Source: Butyrivibrio sp. MC2021
GTDB taxonomy: Bacteria; Bacillota; Clostridia; Lachnospirales; Lachnospiraceae
DNA: 64,000 bases
Direction of reading: 5' to 3'
NCBI RefSeq assembly: GCF_000621605.1
Contig: NZ_JHXX01000001.1
Span: 434,001 to 498,000, forward strand
Under the pieces are notes generated by a model. That model was not told the DNA's origin. It saw only the letters and a program-made list of their open reading frames with translations, and did not search any database. Position 1 is the stretch's first letter. Each line of letters starts with the position of its first letter. The translations under genes were made by a program, and so were the position numbers. This document shows positions 7,685-15,480 of the stretch, piece after piece.

Positions 7685-10198
7685 TTACTTCTGATCAAGG
7701 ACCTCGATCATCTTGTCCCAGTCAAGGTTTCTGAGAGCCTTTTCAGCCTCAGCCACAATAGCGGCATCTCCCTGTTCAAGATCACATTTTTTCATCTTAC
7801 TGATAAGCTCTTCGGCAGAATCATAATCCATATCTTCGGCATAATCCCTGAGATGTCCGTAGGCCTTCACAAGCTCTTCCTGCGAAATAAATTCTCTCTT
7901 ATCACCCAGATCTCCGCTCAAATAGGAAAGTCTCGAGAGCTTTTCCTTAAATCCCTTATACATGCCGATCATTTCTTCATAATTATCGATTACAAAACGC
8001 GGGTCTCCCTTTTTACCTGCTCTTTCAATATTTGCACACAGCTCCATAAGCTGTTTGGCACCAATTATTCTGGCAGAGGTTTTCAGAGCATGTACCTTGA
8101 TGGAAAACAGTGCTATATCATAATCATAGTAAGCATCATCAAGTACTCTGGCATTTTCATCGATGGTATCCAGGAATAACAGCAGGGCAAAAATGTATGG
8201 CTGAACTCCTCCGCTATTCTTAATGCCCTCTGAAACATCTATGCCCTCTACCTCATATAGCCACTTCATATCATCCGGCAGTTCTTCATTTTCGCCATTA
8301 CTGATAACGGTATTGGGGGTAACAAGTTCCTCCGGCAAAAGCCTCATGATTTCTCTGTCCAAAAGCTCACTGTTTACAGGCTTGGAAAGATAGCCATCAA
8401 ATCCATGGGACTCATAAAAGACCTTTGCATCCGAGGAATAGTCAGCTGTCAATGCAATTACAGGCATATTCGGGAAGTCTTCTTTTATATGCTTGATCAC
8501 TTCCAACCCATCCATCTGAGGCATCAGATGATCCAGAAGCACCAGATCATAATGATTTGTTTTAAGCTTGTTAAGAGCTCCCTGCCCTGACATAGAGCTG
8601 TCTATCTTCATCTCAGTTTCTTTAAGAGCAGCCTTGATAACAGTGTGGTTCATAGGATTGTCATCCACCATCAGAACAGATACTTTCGGAGCTTTAAATG
8701 AAGGTCTGAAAGGACCTTTGTGCTCATTGAGAATTGAAATATCAATCTTTCCTACAGGAGTATCATCAACGATTTTCTGGCTAACCTCAAAGGTAAAGGT
8801 GGAGCCCTGTCCGTAAACGCTTTCGCACCAGATCTTGCCCCCCATCATCTCAGCAAACTGTCTGGAAATATCAAGACCAAGCCCTGTTCCCTGGATACTG
8901 AGATTTTTGGCTTCATCCAGGCGTTCAAAGGCGGTAAAGAGCTTGTCTATGTCCTCAGGCTTTACTCCGATGCCGGTATCTTCAACAGAAAATCTGAGCT
9001 TGCAGGACTCATTATCCTTTTCTACAACCTTAACCGTAAACTTAAGGCCACCCTGTTCGGTGTACTTTACGGCATTGGTAAGCAGATTAAGAGCCACCTG
9101 TTTTATCTTGGCCATATCGCCGTACAACTTGGAAGGAATATTTTCATCAATATCCATGTCAAAAGAAAGATCCTTCTGATCGCTCTTTACTTTTATCATG
9201 GAAATAATGCTGCAGAGCTGGTCTCTGATTGTATAGTCCATCTCAACCAAATGCATTTTTCCGGACTCGATCTTGGAAATATCGAGAATGTCATTGATAA
9301 ATCCAAGCAAAGTCTCGGATGCAGCCATAATATCAAAGGCATAGTTCATGATGGACATATAATATGCCTTGGGAACACCGGCGGGGTCCTCTCTTATGAG
9401 CATGTCATCCATGCCCATGATCGTATTGATAGGAGTTCGAATCTCATGGGATACATTGGCTAAAAACCTGGATTTGGCACTGTTAGCCCTCTGGGCTTCA
9501 AGCTTTTCCTCCTGCATCTTATTGAGATTCATGATTTCAAAAAGATACAACAGCACGCACATTCCCACCATGGTTATATTGGTAAGTGATAAGCCATAGA
9601 GGAAAAACTGTAATCCTGTCGCAACATAAGGAAGGATAAGGAAAAGAAGGAGCAATGTAACAATTTTCTTCTCCATGATCTGTCTGTAGGAATAAATAAC
9701 AGAAAACTGCAGAACAGCAATTGCAAAGGGGAAAAGATAACTTATCACGAAGCCGGAGGATCTGACATAATAGTTATTTTCGTCAAAAACATAATAGAAA
9801 CCGGTAAACTGAGAAACGATCAGAGTGATAAGTCCAACAGAAAAAATGGCCTCACAGGCGATGAGTCTTTTGGGAATCTTATTGAGTCTGCCCTCTATTT
9901 TGTAAAGATCCATGAGATAGAGATTAAATGCATGCGCAACAAACAAAGACAGCAGATAAACAAGAAAATTACTGATACGAACTATCCACCATCCTTTTGA
10001 GCTGATATCCCCTCTGTGGGCGTAGGCCAGTCTGTCTGCAAGAAGAAGCAACATAGCCTCTGCCTCAAGACAAACAAGAGCCTGCCTGCGCTTAGGTGTA
10101 AGTGTTTTGGTTGAAAAGGCAAGTAAGACGAGAACTCCACAGCTGCCGCTGAGGAAAAGCATCACACTAAGTTGTATATGCCTTAAATACTCAATCAT
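7685..10198 (-). CDS. Hybrid histidine kinase: 7TM sensor, HisKA, HATPase, receiver, Hpt
   Basis: An 837-residue membrane phosphorelay protein. Residues 1-225 form about seven hydrophobic segments with conserved loop motifs (WIVRISNFLV, FTGFYYVFDENNYY). HisKA follows with His251 in NVSHEIRTP, then a HATPase domain with an N box (NLLTNAVKYT) and GTGLGLDISR. A receiver carries Asp556 in LVLLDHLMP, and an Hpt domain has His703 in KVHALKTSAR. A further helical tail of about 65 residues closes the protein. There is no output domain, so the phosphate must pass to a separate regulator. The same sensor fold is found in the HD-GYP protein at 47544, and the same kinase-to-tail half in the protein at 50687. 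AGGACAGG precedes ATG 10198. Confidence 0.93.
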   Translation of the reverse strand: MIEYLRHIQLSVMLFLSGSCGVLVLLAFSTKTLTPKRRQALVCLEAEAMLLLLADRLAYAHRGDISSKGWWIVRISNFLVYLLSLFVAHAFNLYLMDLYKIEGRLNKIPKRLIACEAIFSVGLITLIVSQFTGFYYVFDENNYYVRSSGFVISYLFPFAIAVLQFSVIYSYRQIMEKKIVTLLLLFLILPYVATGLQFFLYGLSLTNITMVGMCVLLYLFEIMNLNKMQEEKLEAQRANSAKSRFLANVSHEIRTPINTIMGMDDMLIREDPAGVPKAYYMSIMNYAFDIMAASETLLGFINDILDISKIESGKMHLVEMDYTIRDQLCSIISMIKVKSDQKDLSFDMDIDENIPSKLYGDMAKIKQVALNLLTNAVKYTEQGGLKFTVKVVEKDNESCKLRFSVEDTGIGVKPEDIDKLFTAFERLDEAKNLSIQGTGLGLDISRQFAEMMGGKIWCESVYGQGSTFTFEVSQKIVDDTPVGKIDISILNEHKGPFRPSFKAPKVSVLMVDDNPMNHTVIKAALKETEMKIDSSMSGQGALNKLKTNHYDLVLLDHLMPQMDGLEVIKHIKEDFPNMPVIALTADYSSDAKVFYESHGFDGYLSKPVNSELLDREIMRLLPEELVTPNTVISNGENEELPDDMKWLYEVEGIDVSEGIKNSGGVQPYIFALLLFLDTIDENARVLDDAYYDYDIALFSIKVHALKTSARIIGAKQLMELCANIERAGKKGDPRFVIDNYEEMIGMYKGFKEKLSRLSYLSGDLGDKREFISQEELVKAYGHLRDYAEDMDYDSAEELISKMKKCDLEQGDAAIVAEAEKALRNLDWDKMIEVLDQK

Positions 10199-10247
10199 TT
10201 TTATACCTGTCCTGAATTAGTCAAATAACAATTCTATTTTACCATAT

Positions 10248-10853
10248 TCACTTGTTCTTTTTGTTATTTTTGCTCTTTTTCGTATTTTTCGTCTTTTTGA
10301 CTACACTATAGCCAAATTTGCCAACCTTTTCTCCCAAAGTGTAGTATTCTCCGTGGGAATATGCTATGGGATTGGACTTTGCCAGATTGAATCTGCCCTT
10401 GCTGTCCATGTAAGCATCATCAACAGATACGCTGACAACTTCACCGATAAACATATCATGACTTCCGAGCTCAACAATGGAATGAACCTTACATTCAATA
10501 TTGACAGGGCACTCTGCTATTCCGGGAGCTGATATTTTCTGAGATGGTAAAGGAGTGAGCTTCATCTCCTTAAACTTGTCGTAATCCCTTCCGGATCTGA
10601 CGCCGCACCAGTCTGTGGCCTTGGCCAGTTTCTTTGTGGTAAGGTTGACCACAAACTCTCCGGACTCCTTGATGATATCGTAGGAATATCTCTCTTTTCT
10701 GACGGATATTGAGAGCATCGCGGGAGAACTGCAGACATTTCCTGCCCATGCCACTGTTATTATATTAGGCTTCTCCCCCTGTCTCTGACAGCTGACCATC
10801 ACTGCAGGTATAGGATAAAGCATATTTCCCGGACGCCATATTTCTTTTGCCAT
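10248..10853 (-). CDS. Flavin reductase-like FMN-binding split-barrel protein
   Basis: A 201-residue protein of the flavin reductase/DIM6-NTAB family. Typical stretches include RPGNMLYPIPAVMVSC, ITVAWAGNVCSSPAMLSIS and GEFVVNLTT, followed by HDMFIGEVVSV. Members bind FMN and often act as electron donors or stress proteins; the partner is unknown here. The C-terminus ends in an unusual lysine/asparagine-rich tail. The frame is open to 10952, but AAAGGAA eight bases before ATG 10853 and the family N-terminus fix this start. Its leader holds the hairpin array at 10875-11004. Confidence 0.87.
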   Translation of the reverse strand: MAKEIWRPGNMLYPIPAVMVSCQRQGEKPNIITVAWAGNVCSSPAMLSISVRKERYSYDIIKESGEFVVNLTTKKLAKATDWCGVRSGRDYDKFKEMKLTPLPSQKISAPGIAECPVNIECKVHSIVELGSHDMFIGEVVSVSVDDAYMDSKGRFNLAKSNPIAYSHGEYYTLGEKVGKFGYSVVKKTKNTKKSKNNKKNK

Positions 10854-10874
10854 ATTAATTCCTTTCACAATAAA

Positions 10875-11004
10875 GAATGTCGCTTGCGACATTCTCGTGC
10901 CGAGCGCGGTTGCTGAAGGCAACATATTCCTATCGCGCGAGTGCGCATCCATAGCGGAGCGTTTTTTATGATATAGGAATTTCGGAGAAATTTTCTATAT
11001 CATA
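10875..11004. repeat. Array of four short hairpins in the mscL/flavin reductase intergenic space
   Basis: Four inverted repeats lie in about 130 bases. The first is GAATGTCGC/GCGACATTC (10875-10894), perfect with a 2-nt loop. The second is GTTGC/GCAAC (10909-10923), the third GCGC/GCGC (10935-10946), and the fourth TATGATATAG/CTATATCATA (10967-11004). The GC-rich middle differs from the surroundings. It could be a dispersed palindromic element or a folded 5' leader of the flavin reductase gene. I saw no second copy in the window. Confidence 0.6.
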
Positions 11005-11039
11005 AAAACGGATGAGATACTTTCATTATATCTCATCCG
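11004..11039 (-). terminator. Intrinsic terminator of mscL
   Basis: On the minus strand an 11-bp perfect stem CGGATGAGATA/TATCTCATCCG with a 9-base loop is followed by TTTTT. It starts about 22 nt after the mscL stop codon. Confidence 0.9.
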
Positions 11040-11061
11040 CAGTAAAAACCATTAAATAAAA

Positions 11062-11550
11062 TTATTCACCAAGTTCAGATGTGCAGTGAGGGCAACGGGT
11101 GGCCTCAATGTTGATCTCGCTCTTACAACGAGGGCAGATCTTGGTGGTTGCAGGAGCCTCAGCCTCTTCCTTGGCAAATCTCTCTGCTACGCGGTTCATA
11201 GTTTTAACAAGGAGGAAAATAACCAGTGCCATAAGGATGAAGTTGATAACTACAGTGATAAATGTTCCGTAGTTAAGAGTAGCTGCACCGGCTTCCTTGG
11301 CTGCATCCAGTGTTGCATAGGAGCCGCCGTCAAGAACGACGAATTTGTTGTTAAAGTCGATTCCGCCTGTAAGAAGACTGATAACAGGCATAATGATGTC
11401 ATCTACCAAAGATGAGATGATCTTCTGGAATGCGCCGCCGATAATAACACCGACTGCCATATCCATTACATTGCCGCGCATAATGAATTCGCGAAATTCC
11501 CCGGCAAGGCCTTTCCCCTTACCTGCCACTTTTTTGATTTTTTCTGTCAT
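11062..11550 (-). CDS. mscL: Large-conductance mechanosensitive channel with C-terminal zinc ribbon
   Basis: Forms the homopentameric channel that opens under extreme membrane tension and releases solutes during osmotic downshock. The N-terminal helix and TM1 read EFIMRGNVMDMAVGVIIGGAF, the MscL signature. TM2 is at about residues 96-116, followed by the usual cytoplasmic helix. Beyond the normal end there is an extra ribbon with CPRC (Cys139/Cys142) and CPHC (Cys153/Cys156), a probable four-cysteine zinc site. At 162 residues it is longer than typical MscL of about 135-150. A GGGAGA site precedes ATG 11550. It has its own promoter and terminator. Confidence 0.95.
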   Translation of the reverse strand: MTEKIKKVAGKGKGLAGEFREFIMRGNVMDMAVGVIIGGAFQKIISSLVDDIIMPVISLLTGGIDFNNKFVVLDGGSYATLDAAKEAGAATLNYGTFITVVINFILMALVIFLLVKTMNRVAERFAKEEAEAPATTKICPRCKSEINIEATRCPHCTSELGE

Positions 11551-11605
11551 ACTATTTCTCCCTTTTTTTGAATATTATTTAATAATCAAAAAACCAACAA
11601 TACTC

Positions 11606-11634
11606 TTGAAATTATAGCACATTCTCTGTAAAAT
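11606..11634 (+). promoter_or_regulatory. Sigma-A-type promoter for tRNA-Gly
   Basis: TTGAAA (11606-11611), a 17-bp spacer and TAAAAT (11629-11634). This places the start site about 4 nt before the mature tRNA. It overlaps the opposing mscL promoter. Confidence 0.7.
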
Positions 11635-11638
11635 GTAA
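11611..11638 (-). promoter_or_regulatory. Promoter of mscL with extended -10
   Basis: On the minus strand: TTACAT (11638-11633), a 16-bp spacer, and TGC plus TATAAT (-10 at 11616-11611). The perfect extended -10 makes this a strong candidate. It shares its DNA with the plus-strand tRNA promoter. Confidence 0.72.
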
Positions 11639-11644
11639 CTTGTT

Positions 11645-11715
11645 GCAGATGTAGTTCATCGGTAGAATGCAAGCTTCCCAAGCTTGACAGGCGGGTTCGA
11701 CTCCCGTCATCTGCT
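11645..11715 (+). tRNA. tRNA-Gly (anticodon CCC)
   Basis: A 71-nt cloverleaf. The acceptor stem is GCAGATG/CATCTGC with discriminator T. The D arm has GTTC/GAAT, and the anticodon stem CAAGC/GCTTG encloses loop TTCCCAA with anticodon CCC. The T arm is GCGGG-TTCGACT-CCCGT. CCA is not encoded. It reads GGG codons and is the only plus-strand gene found. Confidence 0.96.
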
Positions 11716-11727
11716 TTTCCTTGAATC

Positions 11728-11764
11728 AAAAGCCTGAAAGCGTGATGCTTTCAGGCTTTTTCTT
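11728..11764. terminator. Bidirectional terminator between tRNA-Gly and the substrate-binding lipoprotein gene
   Basis: A 14-bp stem AAAAGCCTGAAAGC/GCTTTCAGGCTTTT with a 5-nt loop. T runs on the plus strand end the tRNA transcript, and A/T runs on the other side suit the operon ending at 11766 on the minus strand. Confidence 0.9.
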
Positions 11765-11765
11765 A

Positions 11766-14213
11766 TCAGCTGTTTTCATTTACATAAATAGTCAGTCTGC
11801 TCTGAATAATATCTGCAACCTCTTGGGCACTCTTCTGTCCGCTGAAGAAGGCCGATGCCTCCTCTTCTATGATCGCGTTTATATTGCTGTTCTCAGAATA
11901 AATAAGTGTAACTGAACCAATAAAATCTTCAAGTTCTTTCAACTCTTCCTGAGTAAGAGGATCTACAATGATTTCCTGGTCATCAAGATAGTAGGTATCG
12001 TCATACTCCTCTTTCTTGTCTCCGTCCATCCAATAAGGCTTCTTAGTGGCTTCCTGTGCCAGTCTTTCAAAAGACGACTTTCTTACAGGGAAATTATACT
12101 CAATCTTGTTCTGCGCTTCCTCAGAAAAAAGAGTCTTAACAAAGCTCCAGGCTCCGTCCTTATTGGCGCTGCGGGCACTGATGGCGATGGTCATTTCAGG
12201 AAAAAGAACTGAGCAGTTAACTCCCATATCATTAGGGAATCCGATAAAGCTTATATCATCTCCGAAAATAGCCTGTTTGTATCTCTTGTAGTATCTGAAC
12301 TCCTGAACATATGCCACATGGAAAAGAGCTTTTCCGTTTCTGTAGAAGCTCTCTTTGTAATAGTCATAGTCTTCATCTTTGAAGTCTTCTTTCAAATTTG
12401 CTGCATATTCAAGAAACTCAATGAAAGAATCACTGTTAAAGTTACATTTCTTGTTTTCCCAGTCGATATACTTATTTCCTGAAAGAGCAAGTCCTGTCTC
12501 TAAAAATCCATTTCTTGTCTGCATACCGAATGCCCATTGCTTATCAGCACCGGAATCCTTTATCAGCTTCTCACAGTCCTTAAAGCTTAATGTTTCTTTT
12601 CCTTCGAGATACTTTGTCTTCGTAATAACAGAAGTAACAAAAAATGAAGGAATGATCTTATAAAGCTTTCCGTTGGTCTTGCAGGCCTCAACAACATTTG
12701 GAAGCAGATCCTCTTCTGATATATCGGGATCCTTAGCAAAATAATCCGTAAGATCAAGGAACAATCCTTTGTTTATATAGCTGTCTACCGGATTTTCAAC
12801 ACCAAAGAGCATGATATCAGGCACATTTCCTGAAGCAATATCAAGATTGAATCTGGTAGAACCGGCACCATAGTCATCTTCTGAATCATAGGATGAATAA
12901 TCAACGATTTTGATCTTATATTCATCACTGTTCTTATTAAAGTTAACAGCCGCGGTTCTTACTGAATAGTCAACATAATAGCCCCCAAGGGTAATGATCT
13001 TTTTATCCTTAACCTCACTGGCCGGAACCTTGGTGAGTCTCTCCAGATGGTAGTTATAATCTTCATCAGGCAAAACAGCTATGAACTCCTTATCACTCAG
13101 GGCCACCATATTGCTAATGCTGTAGCTGACCTGAATATCAGAGTCAATATAATTCAACAGCTTTACCTTTTCATTTTTCGCAACATCAAAGCCAAAGATT
13201 GATTCATCAGTGGAAAGGTAGAAAGTATAACCATTTCCGGGAAGAAATGAACTGTCCACATAACTCTTAAGCCCCACTGAAACAGGTTCTCCAAATTTCT
13301 TGGTGTCTATATCAAATTCTCTGATCTGCTTTCCGTCATCATCGGAATAATATGAAACGTAAAGCTTACCATCTGAACCAGGAACCAGTTCAAGACTCTT
13401 TCCCTTAAGCTCGTTATCATCTGATTCCATCTCAAGAATGGGCTTTAAACCGGCATCCTTTGTATATGCTATAAGACCGAAATTACTGCTGATAACTATA
13501 GTTCCATTAATATTCACCATGCCGCCAGATGAAAAATAACCATCAGCCATGTATTCCTTAAGGCTTATCATATCCTGCTTATTACCGTTTTTATCAAATT
13601 TTACAAGATAAGCCTGATCCTCCGAATCATAGGCAGGTCCTATTATGGAAGAGTCATCTACCAGAATCTTTTCCTCTGCTGCTGTTCCAGTTTCTGCTTC
13701 TGTTTCAGTAGTTTCTTCCTCTCCATCTTCTTCAGATGCTTCTTCAGCGCTTTCATCCTCGTTGGACTCCGCCTGTTCCTCATCCTCTTCTATATATTCC
13801 GTTTCCTCATCCCAGAAATATTTAGAATAGAGAATGTAAATATCTCCGTTATCATCAAAGGCAAGATCGCCGTAGCTCTCGTTATCTGACTGAGACAAAG
13901 AAAACTTCTGAACATCACTGCCGTCAGTATTAAATGAACAAACAATATAAGAGTTATCAGAATATGTGTATGCAGAAACATAAACTCTGTCACCCACAAG
14001 ATAGACATTTCTTATATCAGCATGATCACCTATTCCCACATCCATAGTTTCTGCCTTAAACACATAATCCTTGGATGCCTTACTGGCTTCGCTCAGAATG
14101 CTGTCATCATCTGTATTCTTATTCTTGCCGCAACCGGTCATTAGACCACAGATCATTGAAAAAATCAGAACAGTACTAATGCTCTTTTTATAAAAGCTCC
14201 TTTTCCTTCTCAT
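11766..14213 (-). CDS. Large solute-binding lipoprotein, N-terminal propeller-like region plus extracellular solute-binding domain
   Basis: A lipoprotein with a lipobox in GLMTGCGKN after a basic, hydrophobic leader. From about residue 45 to 400 it has repeated beta-strand units such as LAFDDNGDIYILYSKYF that suggest a propeller or sensor module. These are interrupted by a very acidic low-complexity insert rich in Glu at roughly residues 140-180. The second half has features of CUT1-type sugar-binding proteins (DIASGNVPDIMLFG, a KDGAWSFVKTLFSEEAQ helix). At 815 residues it is about twice the length of an ordinary binding protein. A GAGGAGG site sets the start, overlapping the end of the MacB-like gene. 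It is the last gene of the eight-gene operon. Confidence 0.8.
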   Translation of the reverse strand: MRRKRSFYKKSISTVLIFSMICGLMTGCGKNKNTDDDSILSEASKASKDYVFKAETMDVGIGDHADIRNVYLVGDRVYVSAYTYSDNSYIVCSFNTDGSDVQKFSLSQSDNESYGDLAFDDNGDIYILYSKYFWDEETEYIEEDEEQAESNEDESAEEASEEDGEEETTETEAETGTAAEEKILVDDSSIIGPAYDSEDQAYLVKFDKNGNKQDMISLKEYMADGYFSSGGMVNINGTIVISSNFGLIAYTKDAGLKPILEMESDDNELKGKSLELVPGSDGKLYVSYYSDDDGKQIREFDIDTKKFGEPVSVGLKSYVDSSFLPGNGYTFYLSTDESIFGFDVAKNEKVKLLNYIDSDIQVSYSISNMVALSDKEFIAVLPDEDYNYHLERLTKVPASEVKDKKIITLGGYYVDYSVRTAAVNFNKNSDEYKIKIVDYSSYDSEDDYGAGSTRFNLDIASGNVPDIMLFGVENPVDSYINKGLFLDLTDYFAKDPDISEEDLLPNVVEACKTNGKLYKIIPSFFVTSVITKTKYLEGKETLSFKDCEKLIKDSGADKQWAFGMQTRNGFLETGLALSGNKYIDWENKKCNFNSDSFIEFLEYAANLKEDFKDEDYDYYKESFYRNGKALFHVAYVQEFRYYKRYKQAIFGDDISFIGFPNDMGVNCSVLFPEMTIAISARSANKDGAWSFVKTLFSEEAQNKIEYNFPVRKSSFERLAQEATKKPYWMDGDKKEEYDDTYYLDDQEIIVDPLTQEELKELEDFIGSVTLIYSENSNINAIIEEEASAFFSGQKSAQEVADIIQSRLTIYVNENS

Positions 14214-15480
14214 TATATTTCCTCCTCGATTCGAAATCATACTTTTTATCAAGTATGTACTGCAGTACTCCTCTGGCAGTCCATTTCTTGTTTCTATAGA
14301 GATGAACGATCCAGACAGTAATACTTATAACAATTATGCCGATACAAATAAGCCTGAAAAACAAAAGCAGCGCCAGTACATCCTCCCATCCTCTGGCAGT
14401 GTTTTCCCAATAGGGGTAAAAAATGGGCTTCCCCCACATACTTCTTGTACCGAACTCTCTAATTACCTTCAAAATTGAAAAGAATGAAAATCTGGCGGTA
14501 TTATCAATGACACTTATATATCTGTCATCAACACCGGCGCTTTCCTTCACGATCTTGGCAGCAATTCCGTCAACGGGATTGGGCATTATGGCTTCGTAGC
14601 AATTAATGCCTCCCGTAAGCATGGTATCACCCTCCTCGGACACCTCCTGGGTAGCAGTCTTGCCGCTAAGTATATCTCCGTATCTAGCAAGGGAATCATA
14701 GGAAAGATAAACATAGCTGACGTTAAGTCCTGCAGCCTTCCTGATCCTTCCTCTGTCCTTGTGAATGACTCCTGTAATGTAATGAGGTACTCCGCCGATG
14801 GTAACCATTTCTCCCACAATATTGCTGGAGCCAAAGAGCTGCCATGCCAGGTCCTCATCAATGACTATTCCGTCTCGCATAAGGTTATCGTCGCTGAAAT
14901 ATGTACCGTTCACCAGAGTCAGGGGATGAATTATGAAAAAATCACCTCCGACACCGATGGCACTGATATTTTCAGCAGTTCTATCCTCAAAGCTGATGGA
15001 AACTATGCCCTGAGCACTGTAGCAACTGGCATAAAGATCTGAAATAGTTGGAACTTTTTCTACAGGTTCCTGTTCATTTCCCATATCTTCGATCTTAATG
15101 GTCTCCACAACCTTCTGTTTAGCAGAAAGCTCCTCCGGATCTATATCAAGATAGGTCTCCACTGTAACACCGGCATCGTTTAGCTTTTTCTCGATGTTGT
15201 ACTCGAGCCTCTTGATGCCCTCGGTTTCAACCATCTGATCCTCGGTAAAAAACAGACTGACCTGAGCCATGCGATGCTCTGTGGACCATCTGTCCGCTCC
15301 TGCCATTTCAGGCATAAGTGAAGTGATGTGATTTGCCACTGCCCCAAGAATGAGATTTATCACAAAAAGAGATACCAGGATTATCAAAATGATGTTTCTC
15401 TTTTTGTTGGCAAAAAAGGTCCTGAGAGCCGATAAAATATTCTGTTTATCTATTTTAATTTCATGATTAAATAGCTTCAT
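14188..15480 (-). CDS. MacB periplasmic-core-domain membrane protein (no FtsX permease bundle)
   Basis: A 430-residue protein with one N-terminal membrane helix (NIILIILVSLFVINLILGAV). A large extracellular domain of MacB_PCD type follows, with segments such as VSISFEDRTAENISAIGVGG, VNGTYFSDDNLMRDGIVIDE and LAWQLFGSSNIVGEMVTIGG. The C-terminus has one hydrophobic stretch (GIIVISITVWIVHLYR) and a charged cytosolic tail. Ordinary MacB/FtsX permeases have four membrane helices; only about two are visible here. It overlaps the HlyD gene by one base (TAATG). It probably works with the adjacent adaptor in an envelope-spanning assembly; this is inference. Confidence 0.8.
   Translation of the reverse strand: MKLFNHEIKIDKQNILSALRTFFANKKRNIILIILVSLFVINLILGAVANHITSLMPEMAGADRWSTEHRMAQVSLFFTEDQMVETEGIKRLEYNIEKKLNDAGVTVETYLDIDPEELSAKQKVVETIKIEDMGNEQEPVEKVPTISDLYASCYSAQGIVSISFEDRTAENISAIGVGGDFFIIHPLTLVNGTYFSDDNLMRDGIVIDEDLAWQLFGSSNIVGEMVTIGGVPHYITGVIHKDRGRIRKAAGLNVSYVYLSYDSLARYGDILSGKTATQEVSEEGDTMLTGGINCYEAIMPNPVDGIAAKIVKESAGVDDRYISVIDNTARFSFFSILKVIREFGTRSMWGKPIFYPYWENTARGWEDVLALLLFFRLICIGIIVISITVWIVHLYRNKKWTARGVLQYILDKKYDFESRRKYNEKEKELL

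Noticed and set aside
13645..13830. Serine-rich plus-strand frame suggestive of a repeat protein
   Set aside because: It is the reverse complement of the Glu-rich insert of the binding lipoprotein.
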